Source: Hortaea werneckii
Lineage: Eukaryota > Ascomycota > Dothideomycetes > Mycosphaerellales > Teratosphaeriaceae
Reading direction: 5' to 3'
DNA: 64,000 nt
Assembly: GCA_037044905.1 (NCBI GenBank)
Contig: JBAOKB010000159.1
Coordinates: 186,001 to 250,000, forward strand
Made by a program: the position numbers and the translations under genes. Positions 47,194 to 57,754 of the stretch are shown piece by piece. Each line of letters starts with the position of its first letter. The stretch's first letter is position 1. The notes under the pieces were generated by a model. It did no database searches, was not told the origin of the DNA, and saw only the letters and a list, made by a program, of their open reading frames with translations.

Positions 47194-47689
47194 GCAGACA
47201 CCTGGCCGCCAACTGGCGGACTGGATTTGTGAATTAATATATTCCATCTCAGTTTCAACTCGGCGCTTATGAATGGGCATGATAATTGATAGAAGAGATG
47301 GGATTGCGTGTGAGATTTTTGTCCCGGCGCTACGCGCTACGTGTTTTGCCCGGGAAGACAGGCTGCGCTCCCTTTTCCGCAGAGAAGTTGTGCTTCATGG
47401 TCCAATGCTCAGTGTGACGGTCATAGAAGTCCAGTATGGCTTGGCTCCTTATGGAGAGCAGGAACACCCTATCTAGGCGATCGCGGGATTGAGAGCAGAG
47501 ACCCTGACGAGATGAAAACACTAATGGTAAGGCCGGCAACACCTTTATGTCAAGCTTGGCGACACAGACGAACCACGTGTCTGCAAAGGGCATAGCAACA
47601 TGTATTGGAGATCAGTCCACACCAACTACCGACATCCATACCCTACCCTCACTTCTATCTACAGAAAATGAGAAAGAAAAAAAAAAAAT
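47194..47689. other. Intergenic, convergent 3' flanks
   Basis: Between the membrane-protein gene and the GH5 gene. No gene seen. A short A-rich run precedes the GH5 stop. Confidence 0.5.
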
Positions 47690-49215
47690 CTAATCCAGTT
47701 CCAACTTCTCATCACCCTGACTCGCAACAGCCACCGGCCTCTCCGCCTCCGCATCCGGCGCCTCGGCATGCGCCATCAACGCCTTATTCAACCCATCGCG
47801 CTGCAAACACCTATCAAAATGAAAACTCCTCGCACACTCCTCCAGCTCCTCCTCGCCCATCCCACGGAACAACTCGGCGAACTCATCGCTCAGAGACTTA
47901 GCCATCCACAACTGGTTCACCAACCGCGTAATCTGGCGCTCCGTCGCCCAGGGGGTAGGATACTGTTCTTTGCTTTTGGGAGCGTGGGCGTCGATGAAAT
48001 CGACCAGCGGGGCGATCAGGTTCTCGATCGCGGGGCTCGGGTACCGACCCCAGGCGTCGACCTGCAGGAGACGTTTCTTCTCGAGGAAAGGGGAGATGGT
48101 CCGGAGCCATTTGCTCGAAGGGTCCAGGTGCAGCATCCCCTGCACGCCGATATCCTTGTACAGCCAGATGGACCAGTGGATGCGGTATTTGTCGTAGACG
48201 TTCAGCTGCTCGTCGAGGAGGGCGTAGCGGGCCGAGTTGATTTCGGCGCTGCCTTCGTCCAGGGCGGGGTTGGCGTACACGGGGCCGAATTCGCCGTTCC
48301 AGCACGGCACGTTGTGTTTGAACATGAATTCCGCTTTGCGGAGGAATTGTCTCTCCAGTTTGGCTTTTTGTTCCGGGCTGCCGGTGTAGGTGTCGCCCTT
48401 GGGGAAGCCCATCATGCTGTAGTCGTGCAGGGCGTAGACGCTGTTGGGGAGGATATGCTCGTCGAAGTGCTTCCATTCCATGGCGAAGGTGTTGCCGTCT
48501 AGCCAGAGGATATGGTCTGGGTCGATCGAGCGGATTTCCTTCTCGATGCGTGTGTAGAAGGCAGGGAGACGCCAGTGCTCTGAATCGGCGGGCTCGTTGA
48601 TTGGGTTGTAGCCTGCGACCCAGGGGTTGTCTTTGTAGCGGGCGGCGATGATCCGCCACAGCCAGCAGACTCGGTCCTGGAAATCCTTGTGGTCCCAGAA
48701 GGCGGCATAGTTGGTGACGTTGTCGGCGTGCCAGTCTGGATTTTGGCCGCCGGGAAGGGCGTGCAAGTCCAAGATGGTGTAGATGCCGTGTTTGGCGCAC
48801 AGGTTGACAACGCGATCCACGTGTTTGAAGCCTGCCCCGTCGTTCTTGAGGACACGTGGGTTCATGTCATCCTCAAAATGCCGGTAGTTCATGGGAGACG
48901 GAGGCAATTGAGACCTTTGGAGGCGAAGAACTCGGCATCCGCCTCGGTGAAGAAGTACTCGTAGAACTTGTCGAAGAAGAAGTCATGCTTCTCCTTGCCC
49001 AGAACCTTGATCATCGAGGCATGATGCTCGGATTCGTGGCCTGGATAGCCGGTGATGAACTAATGATGTGAGCGACAGAGGAGATGATGGAGAAAGGAGT
49101 GGCGTACGTTTTCCATGTTCATCCAACCCCCCAAGGCAGCGCCACGTAGGATGACGGGCTTGCCATCAGTGCCAACGACCTTGTCGCCGCGGGTTTTGAG
49201 GACGCCGGTCGCCAT
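47690..49215 (-). CDS. Glycoside hydrolase family 5 protein, one frameshift
   Basis: A retaining beta-glycosidase with a TIM barrel; the GH5 subfamily cannot be fixed by eye. Exons are 49108-49215 and 47690-49059. The N-terminus VILRGAALGGWMNMENFITG begins the barrel. LNCLRLPMNYRHFEDD, ILDLHALPGGQNPDWH and PWVAGYNPINEPADS follow; the last holds the acid/base Glu. HILWLDGNTFAMEW and VPCWNGEFGPVYANP (nucleophile Glu) and HWSIWLYKDIG complete the core. No signal peptide, so it is probably intracellular. A missing C in a CCC run near 48893 splits LRLP/MNYRHF; restoring it gives 1479 nt, 492 residues. Confidence 0.9.
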
Positions 49216-49826
49216 TTCTTCAGTTGGGCGGATCCAACCAGACAGCAAGATAAAAGATGAAAGAAGCAAGACTATACCTTCAGACCAACCGACCACGACG
49301 GGGACCTACATTGGTACTTATTATTGCACCGCATCGGCTAACACGACGCAGCAGTTGGAGGCGCTTGACCTCATCTGACCATAGTGAAGGGCTGCCCGCC
49401 GGCAAGGACAGTAGGACCCAAGTCTTGGAGGGCTTGGACAGGATGCAATCAGCCTAAATTCTCCACCAGTGACCTGAATGAGCGGAGTACATTACAGACA
49501 GCCCTTGAGGTGCAGTGAAGTTCCCATCTGGAAGACCTGGACCTCGGGATTCAAATGGCAGCCTGAGGCCAACATCAATGTGGAAAAAAAGTCGTGGGAC
49601 AAACGGCAGAGCCCCGCAGTGTGAAGTGACTCTTTCGCGAATTATTGGAGCAGAAGCGTTGAAGTGGGATTACACGCGACACTGGGACTTTGGGCAGATA
49701 CCACCACCGCTACCACACGACCACCACCACCACCACCAGCACCACCTACGACACCGCTCCGGCGAAGAAGCCGCCCGCCTTACATCCCTCCCACCAGCCT
49801 GCCACCGCGGCACTCACCCACCCACC
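49216..49826. other. Divergent GH5 / eIF2alpha intergenic region
   Basis: Holds both promoters. A CAC/CCA-rich run at about 49700-49750 lies in the probable eIF2alpha 5' leader. The frame is open upstream of the eIF2alpha ATG, but without conserved sequence. Confidence 0.5.
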
Positions 49827-50762
49827 ATGTCGCTCACCAACTGCCGCTTCTACGAGGAGAAATACCCCGAGATCGACTCCTTCGTCATGGTCAACGTCAA
49901 GCAGATCGCCGAGATGGGCGCCTACGTGAAGCTGCTAGAATACGACAACATCGACGGCATGATCCTGCTCTCGGAACTGTCCCGCCGACGTATCCGGTCC
50001 ATCCAGAAACTGATCCGCGTGGGCCGCAACGAGGTAGTCGTCGTGCTGCGTGTAGACAAGGAGAAAGGGTACATTGACCTGTCCAAGCGCCGGGTCAGCC
50101 CGGAGGACATCGTCAAGTGCGAGGAGCGCTACAACAAGAGCAAGATGGTGCACAGCATCCTGCGACACGTGGCGGAGAAGACCAACACCCCGATCGAAGA
50201 GCTGTACCAGGAGATCGGCTGGCCGCTGAACAAGAAGTACGGCCACGCCATCGACGCCTTCAAGCTGAGCATCACGAACCCGGAGGTCTGGAAGGAAGTC
50301 ACCTTCAAGACCGACATGATCCGCGACGAACTGCAGAGCTACATCGGCAAGCGCCTCACGCCCACCCCTACGAAAGTCCGCGCGGACGTCGAAGTGACCT
50401 GTTTCGGGTACGACGGGATCGACGCAGTGAAAGAAGCGCTCCGGACCGCCGAATCCAAGAACACGGAAGAAACGCAAGTGAAAGTCAAGCTGGTGTCGCC
50501 CCCACTCTACGTGCTGACGAGCCAGACGCTAGACAAGAACGTCGGGATGACAATCCTGGAGGAAGCGATCCAGGAGATCGACAAGAAGATCCGCAGCTCA
50601 GGCGGGAACCTGACGGTGAAGATGGCGCCGAAAGCGGTGACGGAGAACGACGACGCGGAGCTGCAGGCGCTGATGGACAAGCGGGAGCGCGAGAACCAGG
50701 AGATTAGCGGGGACGAGGACGATAGCGAGAGCGATGAGGGGCAGGCGAATGTGGGCAACTAG
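49827..50762 (+). CDS. Translation initiation factor eIF2 alpha
   Basis: The regulatory subunit of eIF2, which delivers initiator Met-tRNA. Phosphorylation of its S1-domain serine by Gcn2-type kinases lowers initiation. An intact single exon of 311 residues. The start is in a good context (CCACC before ATG) and gives MSLTNCRFYEEKYPEIDSF. The S1 domain (VMVNVKQIAEMGAYVKLLEY) includes the phosphorylation loop LLSELSRRRIRSIQK. The helical and alpha/beta domains (EELYQEIGWPLNKKYGHA, GYDGIDAVKEAL, PPLYVLTSQTLDK) are complete, and the C-terminus is acidic (ISGDEDDSESDEG). Confidence 0.96.
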   Translation: MSLTNCRFYEEKYPEIDSFVMVNVKQIAEMGAYVKLLEYDNIDGMILLSELSRRRIRSIQKLIRVGRNEVVVVLRVDKEKGYIDLSKRRVSPEDIVKCEERYNKSKMVHSILRHVAEKTNTPIEELYQEIGWPLNKKYGHAIDAFKLSITNPEVWKEVTFKTDMIRDELQSYIGKRLTPTPTKVRADVEVTCFGYDGIDAVKEALRTAESKNTEETQVKVKLVSPPLYVLTSQTLDKNVGMTILEEAIQEIDKKIRSSGGNLTVKMAPKAVTENDDAELQALMDKRERENQEISGDEDDSESDEGQANVGN

Positions 50763-51446
50763 AGATCCATCTAAGGGTTGGAGTGGCAGGACGTGAATGA
50801 AAAGGAAGTGTGAGAAGATAAAAGCATAAACAGCGTATGGCGTCCGGGGTTTCGGCGTCTGAATAGAGAGGGATGAGGCTACAAGGGGAAAGGGATCTGC
50901 TCTTCCCCTTCTTTTCCCTTCCCTTTTCCTTTCCAAAATTGGGAAGGGACATCCGCAAGACGATTAAAAAGTCTGGATGGGATATTTGAAGTAGTACTAT
51001 GAAAGCCATTTTCTTTGTTTACTTTATCTTCACTTTTCTTCGTCACTTTTCCTCTGTCTGTACAGTTTATATTGACGAGAGTGAAAGCGAGTCTCGCAAT
51101 CCCATCCCGTCGATCTTGATGCAAGTGCGGGGAGGGGTCGGACAGGGGAAACGAAAATGAGGAAAAGCCAAGAGAAAAAAGAAAGGGAAAGATAAAAAAG
51201 AAGATTAAAAAAAAAAATTCAAAATCAAAATGGGTGAACCAAGAATTTTCCCCCTTTCATGATCGTCGAAAAGATCAATGGGTGCCTTATATACAGGCGA
51301 ATAACCAAAAACAAAAGTAAGGCATGGGTATCATTTCAAAGGCGGAGCCATCAACGCGTAAGCAAAAAAAAAAAAAAAACATGAAAACATCCCCCGAAAC
51401 ATCCCCAAAAGTCCGATCTTCCTGACACCCCCTCCCTTTCTCCCTT

Positions 51447-51477
<31 letters not shown>

Positions 51478-51609
51478 CCCCTCTCCTCCCAAAATAACAC
51501 CCCCACAAACCCCGCCCTCGTTCGTCAATGACCCAGCCACCCCCCCTAAACCCTTTTCCCTATTCTACTTCCCATCCCGCCTATAGCCGACTACCACGCC
51601 CCATCCCAT
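50763..51609. other. Intergenic, low complexity
   Basis: Convergent 3' flanks of eIF2alpha and the PH-domain gene. Contains A-rich runs (51207-51218, 51365-51380), a CT-rich stretch (about 51438-51480) and C-rich DNA towards 51600. No gene seen. Confidence 0.55.
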
Positions 51610-54600
51610 TCAAACCCTCACCCCCAACCCCACCCCCACCCTCCCCACATCGCCCCCTGACACCAAACCCCGCTCGCCGGCCTCCCCGCACTCGCGGACC
51701 TGCCTGCACTCGCCGTCCTCCTCGACGTCTGCGCCTGCGCCTGCGCCTGCGACGACGGCGGAGCAGGCAAAGGCGTCTTCGGCGCGGAGCAGGCGGGGGA
51801 CCGAGTCCGACGACGGGGATACCCGAGGTCGAGTTCGGGGAGGGAGGATTGGGTTTTGATCCTCCTCGCTGTCGTGGTGGTGGGGATGGTGCTGGTAGGT
51901 CTTGAGGCGGGCGCGGGTCGGGAAGGAGGTGTAGATGAGGGCGGGGGATGGGGAAGGAGAGGGGAGGGAGGAGAGCGGGTCGAGGGGTGTGGGAGTGGGG
52001 TTGGTTGGTTGGTGGCATCGGCGGCGCTGGGGTTCGTCGTTGAGACGGGGTTTGAGACGGGGGATAAGGGTGGTTGGCCCGGGGAGTGGATGGTGCTGGC
52101 GGAGCGGGAGGGTTTCAGATTCCGGATCGGAGGGGGAGCGGTGAAAGAGCGCGATGTTGCTCCACAACAGCAGCAGCAGCAGGAGGACTGTGACCGGAGG
52201 ACGTCCGCATGGATTGCAAGAAAGGCGCAGGGTTCGAGCGGACTTGCATGCTGGTAGGTCTCCTGAGCGCACGGGGGTTGCCAGGATATAGGGAATGAGG
52301 CGATAGGCCGGGCGAGTCGCTTGGGGAAGGCGTGCCGGGTTGTGAGAGCGCGGGCGAAGTGGGAGGGAAGAGGGAAAGGTTGCCGAAGGGGCTCGGGAGG
52401 GTTGTCGGAAATTGTTCCCGGGCTTGGGTGAGGTTAGAGGCTGCAGATATGTCGGCGTTGGACATGAGAGCTTTTGCAGAAGTTCTGGTGCGGGAGCTGG
52501 ATCGCTTGCTCTCAGGTCGCGTGCTTTCTTGTGATCGACAGGATTGCATGTACCAGTGTCCGGTCTCTTGGGCGGACAATTGTGATTTGGTGGGTTTATT
52601 CGTAGAGGCAAGCTGAAAGACTTCGCACCCGAAGATCTCCGCAGCTGTGATGGTTCAAACGTACGCTGCGCAGGTTGTGGAGCATCAGAGGATGCAGCGT
52701 GGAAGGTAGAAGCGTGTTTATTCTGAGAGCGCTCGAGGTTCCAATTAGATGGCGAAGGCAGCTCACCTACGACAGACTCTGGACGGACGGCTTCTTCCAA
52801 AGAAGGCGGCGGCGATGGCATCTTGGAATCGTGTCTCGTCTTCGTGCTCACTGCGTTTCGGAGGTTTGGCTCGCTTGTAGCCACCCCTAGTTTCCTGGGT
52901 GATGACGGAAGTGCAGGCAGAGGCCGGTCGCGAGGCAATTGTGATGAAGCCAAAGATTCCATCTCTGGCTGTACCGATATTCTGTGGGCCTTATACGTGT
53001 CTTGATGTGAGGCGGCACTGTCTCTCGGCGTCGAAGTCGGCATAGCAGACCGTCTTCGACTCACGGCATATGATGCGAGCATGCGGTAGGGCGACTTTAT
53101 CGGCGCATTCTCTCTTGTAGCTTCCGAACTACCTTTATTCGAATACTCCGACTGGGCTGAGCCGGTCATCGAATTGGCTCTAGATGAAGGCGCAATGGTG
53201 GTCGCAACAGTCGCGTGCGACATGCGTCGACTTTCGCGGATGCTACTCAATCGCTTTTGCTGTTCCGAGAAAGCAATCGACGAGCTCGTTGATTGCGCGT
53301 CATGCTCAGACGCATTTCGGTGCAGCGATGCTTGCGCTCCTTCAGCCAGCTGATCTGCCTGTCTCTCGATGCCATCGAGAGTGGCCGTCTCTGATTTCTC
53401 CTCCTCATCATGCAGACGAGATAGACGACGTTCGGATCCCTCCATGTTTTCTGGTAATGCAGCGATGCTCGAATTTCGTTTTACTTGGTAGCGATGACTC
53501 TTGCTAGGTGTTTTCTTCAGCTCATTGAACCCATCACGTCCGGTAACTTCTTCCGTCCATGGTCTGACATCACTGTCTGCTCGTGCTTCCCTGCCGCCTA
53601 CTCCCTCGATCTCTTCCCGCAACGCCGCCATCCACTTCTCCATCTCCTTAGCGCTGGGCATCACCAGTAAGAAATGACTCGCAGGAAGTTTGTCAGCCGC
53701 ACTACGAAATCGCAACTTGGACAAGAGACTGCTCGTAGGCGCAAGCATTACACCTTGAGAATCGACTGCCTGCGAGACTTGCAGTACGTGGTGCCTTCCG
53801 GGGATGAGGTCACAAGCAAACGCAGCAGACTCCTCTCCAAGCTCTAGGACCTTTTCTGGCAGCCGATTGCTGGGTCCATCTTCTCTGTACTGCAACAGGT
53901 ATCCCGAGTTGATCAAGACGAACATTTTGCTCGGAAGCTCTTCATGTGATATGGAACTGTTCGCGAAATGCTTCATTGTAGTCTTTGCAACCCGACGGGC
54001 GTCCCCGCTACCAGCGTCCTCAACGCTTGCTCTGGAGAACCCTTCTCCAATCGAGCTTTGCGATCCCGCCGTCCTCCGACCTCTCGATTTCTGTAGGACT
54101 GTCTCGGCGGACATGGTGGAGACCTCCAGGACTCCATACTTGGTTGCCTGAGGAAAGGCTTGGAAGAGAGGAAGCGCTTCGTTGGGGACGTGTTTTCGAG
54201 AGACCTGCGAAACCGGGGTGGCATTCTTAGCACGGTGGCTTCGGGCGCCTCTCCCTCGAAAAGACAACGCGCTGGGTGCTCTGAATGGAGCGTCTCCTCC
54301 ATCCCGGTTCCATCCGGAGTGCTTAAGTAGTGTCGCGAGCCGTCCTCGTCCAATGCGCGTCGGCTCGGCAGCGAGTTGATTCCTGGCTCGGCGTATCCAT
54401 GTGCCTTTTCGACCTTGGGCTTACTGAACAGACTGAACAAAGACATGGCCGACTGGCGGTTCTGCAGCTTTTGGGAGTGGTCAGCCTGTTTTAAAGGCGA
54501 CAGGGGCTCGGCATGATGTCCCTCCAGAAGTTGGGAAGGTCTCGCCCTTAGCGACTTGCGATGGTGTTGTCTGGTCCCAGAGTCTGCTGATACATGAAAG

Positions 54601-54957
54601 GAAGGGAAATCTCTGTGGCCCTGGGCCGAAGAGAAGGCAGGATCGGAGGGTGTTTCATCGGGGCCCATGGACGCAGCAAAGGCGTAATAGGGCTTGCTAG
54701 TTGACTCGAGAATGACGGGCGTGGCCAGATTCAGGTCGAGATGAGACCGACAGGGCACCCCTACGACGCAGAGCCGAGAAGGTCGCGTTTCGCAGCGCAG
54801 GTAGCCGACTGTCGCGCGTAGATTGAGTTGCCGCTATTGCAGCATCAAACGAATCCGAGGCGACTTCGCGAGCGATCCTGCGACATTGGGGAGAAGCAGG
54901 TATGTAGGATTCGGCCAGGCAGACAGGTACAGAGCAAGAGGCGGGGAAGACGTCCAT
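51610..54957 (-). CDS. PH-domain protein with Ser/Pro-rich tail, several frameshifts
   Basis: A conserved fungal protein with one pleckstrin-homology domain. The N-terminal region has ARRIASE-like CRRIAREVASDSFDAAIAA and LATPVILES, then MSLFSLFSKPKVEKAHGYAE (an alternative start at 54446). The PH domain spans MFVLINSGYLLQYREDGPS, VLELGEESAAFACDLIPGRH and MPSAKEMEKWMAALREEIE. Frame changes are inferred near 54770 and 54235, near 52615 (to LSAQETGHWYMQS) and near 52140. The long region after the PH domain is Ser/Pro-rich and disordered. The C-terminal 200 codons cannot be assigned to one frame, so the stop at 51610 is uncertain. Membrane or phosphoinositide binding is expected of the domain only. 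Confidence 0.65.
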
Positions 54958-56037
54958 GATGGTCTTGATGGTGATGATTGACCTCTCGCAGGACTAAAGC
55001 GCCGTTGTTCTGATTATGGCATGCTGCAGCCCCGTTGACACTACGAGGCGTATGATTAAAGCTTATCCCTCCGGAGAGATGGGAGAGGCGAGCTAGAACT
55101 TGCCGGACTTGGGTCTGGCCGTTGGGTTTAATTTCGCACTATCCGACATAGTAGCAACCGCTAGCCTGACCTGCCGCCTTCCGACCGCTCCCTGTTGCCT
55201 TTTTGGCTTCGAAGCGATTCATCCCGCTTAAACACAAAAGAAGGGATGCGACTCTGATGCTGAAGCAGTGGTGAAGCAATACTACCTAGGTATGTATTCT
55301 TCCTGTCCATCACTTGATGATAAGCGGAAGTCCGAAGCTCAACCGGTCGAGGTCTCATCCATCATGTGATGAAATGCTCCCAAATATGCCCCGCGGCGGG
55401 CAAAAATGTTCACATGCCAAGGATAGAAGACTTGTTCCTAATATGTACTCTGCTACTTTCTGTTCAACTGGGCTGGTTAGTGCGAAGCTATGATCGCCAT
55501 GTAGGACGCCATCGCGCATTATTAATTATTAGCACGAGCCCAATCAAGGGATCCGACCTTGAATCATTCATCACATCATTCACATGGCATTAGTGGAAGT
55601 TGAACAGCTCTCGCGCAAGAATAAAACGCTTAACCCAACGCTGATGGGAACAGAAATGTAATGAGCGGCCCTTGCACTTCTTCCAGAGCTGCCAAAAGCT
55701 TCCTTAACAAATATAGACGTCATTTGTCCCCAGGATGAGGTTATGTACCATGTAGCTCCGTGAAAGATCACACTCGAAAGGATCACATGCAAGCTGCTGC
55801 AAACCCAATGCGAGCCGTGTGCCATCACGGAACGGTCCTGTGGCATCCGCTGCGCCCGCATGATGCAGGTGACAGCATGCATGCAACCTACACGCATGGT
55901 GGGGCGCCTCTTGGACTTCTTTGTCTGATATGGAACAGTGCTCGGTCTTTGTGACACGTTCATCTACCAACGTAGAGCCACTGGGCTTAGGTCTCGCAAG
56001 GCTACCTTGCTGAGCATCAGACCACATTTGGAAAACA
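54958..56037. other. Divergent intergenic region, 1.1 kb
   Basis: Holds promoters for the PH-domain gene and the coiled-coil gene. No recognisable gene; open frames at 55580-56126 overlap antisense and look random. Confidence 0.45.
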
Positions 56038-56953
56038 ATGACACCAGACTTAAACACCCTCCCCACATCGAGGCGGCAATCCATGCCGTCCTCTCCATCC
56101 CAATTGAGACCTCGCAGAATCTCCATCGGTGCGCTGGATGCTACATGGCCAGCACCACCACCACCGCGAAGCCCACCTTTGTCTTACCTGCACGCCGCAG
56201 CAACCATCAACGCCGGGCTGCATCGGTCGCCAAGCAATGCCTCACCCGCCATTGAACGGCGACGATCAAGCTTGCTGAACAGTCTCAGCATCAACGATCC
56301 AACCATCCCAGCACCGGGCGAGATGCAGCAAAGTAGTGGTAGCACAAGTCCCAGAACAGGTCGGCGCAGCTTCGCCCTCCCACCCGCCAGCCCATCCCAG
56401 CATCGCCACCCAAGCCTCGGAGAACTCCACCAGGAGCTCGAAAATGAACAGGAAGCCCAAGTCAATCGCCTCCTGCACATGATCCGTCTACAGCAAGACC
56501 AACTCGCAGCCTTCCAACGCCAACAATCCGACAACTCCCTCAACAGCATCCCAAACCCCACCCGAACCTCCCTCATCAACCCAAAACCCCATCCCCACGA
56601 CCCTCCCTTCACACCCCCAAACCAACCCATACTCCCCTCCACCTTGCACCACAGAACTCCCGCATGGACTCCCACGCCGCTCCTCCTCTTCAACCCAGCA
56701 CTCCTCCCCACCCGCCCTCCGCCCCCTCTCAGGCACAGAGTTTCCCTTGCGCGGGCCCACGACCGCAAAGGACGAAACCGCCTTCTACCAAGCCGAGACG
56801 CAGACGCTGAGGCGGGAGAATCGGATGTTGAAGGCGCGGGTGGGCGAACTTGGTATGTTCCCTTCTTCTTCTTCTTCTTGTGGTTAGAGAAATTTTCTTT
56901 AACCACTTATTGTCATCTTTTATTTCCTCCCTTTTTGTAATGTTTTGATATAC

Positions 56954-56987
<34 letters not shown>

Positions 56988-57171
56988 AAGGCGTACCTCA
57001 AGACCAGTGGTTCTGGTGTTACACGATGTAAATACAAAAAAAAGAAGGAAAAAAAAAACAAGAGTAAAATGGATCAAGGCAAGAAAACTAACCCGCGAGC
57101 GAAATATAGAACGCCAGATCTCAGACCTCAACACGGGCAGCAGCTCCGTCGCGGATTCTGGTTTAGGGTAG
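56038..57171 (+). CDS. Hypothetical protein with C-terminal coiled coil
   Basis: Exon 1 is 56038-56852. It encodes a Pro/Ser-rich N-terminus (PSQLRPRRISIGALDATWPA, RRRSSLLNSLSINDP) and a first helical stretch (LGELHQELENEQEAQVNRLL). The exon end, read in another frame after an indel around 56550-56740, gives AKDETAFYQAETQTLRRENR and LKARVGEL. A 257-bp intron (56853-57109) then joins ERQISDLNTG, continuing the coiled-coil heptads to a stop at 57171. No known domain. The intron is long for this window and carries a TA/TG microsatellite. The start is a first-ATG choice and may be later (56074). Confidence 0.6.
56953..56987. repeat. TA/TG dinucleotide microsatellite in an intron
   Basis: A short TA run directly followed by about 13 TG units, inside the 257-bp intron of the coiled-coil gene. 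Confidence 0.9.
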
Positions 57172-57754
57172 TCAGCACAACAACAACAAACATGGCTATG
57201 AGGTTTGGTAAAAAAAAAAAAAATCTTACAAGCTTAGAGCTCAAAATTCCGCCAGGAATGTTGGTTTGGAGGAGAGAGAGAGAGATTGGCGGGGGGGGGG
57301 GTGATAGAATACTTCGATTTATGGTTTCCGATTTGCGATTAAAACCGGAAAATATGAGATTTTCATTACACCGTCTCCTGATTGGAGGGAGTCGGCGGTC
57401 GGAGCTATATGCCTTCCCCTTCTCGGGGATATTCTTGTCCACAACTGGTCGGTATGGGATGGTATAGTCTCTCTACTGCCCGAATAGATGGAGCGAAGGA
57501 GCCTGGGGAGAGTGTAGAGCATGGGGGTAGCCATGCGAGCTGCGAAGCTTCAGATGTGCACCCGTTTGCAATCACGTAATGCACATCCTGCTGCCAGTCT
57601 ATCAAATCTGTGAAAAAAAGAAAAAAAAAAAGAAAAATGGGAATCTCTGGCAATAGCGCAAATGATACAGTAGCGAAAGCGACTACAAAAAAAAAAAAAG
57701 ACCAAATCATTTCGATATTCCTTCCCCCACCCCTCCGACTGCAGGACTGCAAAC
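57172..57754. other. Intergenic, low complexity
   Basis: Convergent 3' flanks. Contains A12-A13 runs (57210-57222, 57689-57701), a GA run followed by a G11 run at 57291-57301, and A-rich DNA near 57613-57636. No gene seen. Confidence 0.55.

Noticed and set aside
47768..48502. 244-codon plus-strand frame inside GH5
   Set aside because: Antisense to conserved GH5 barrel sequence; no independent features.
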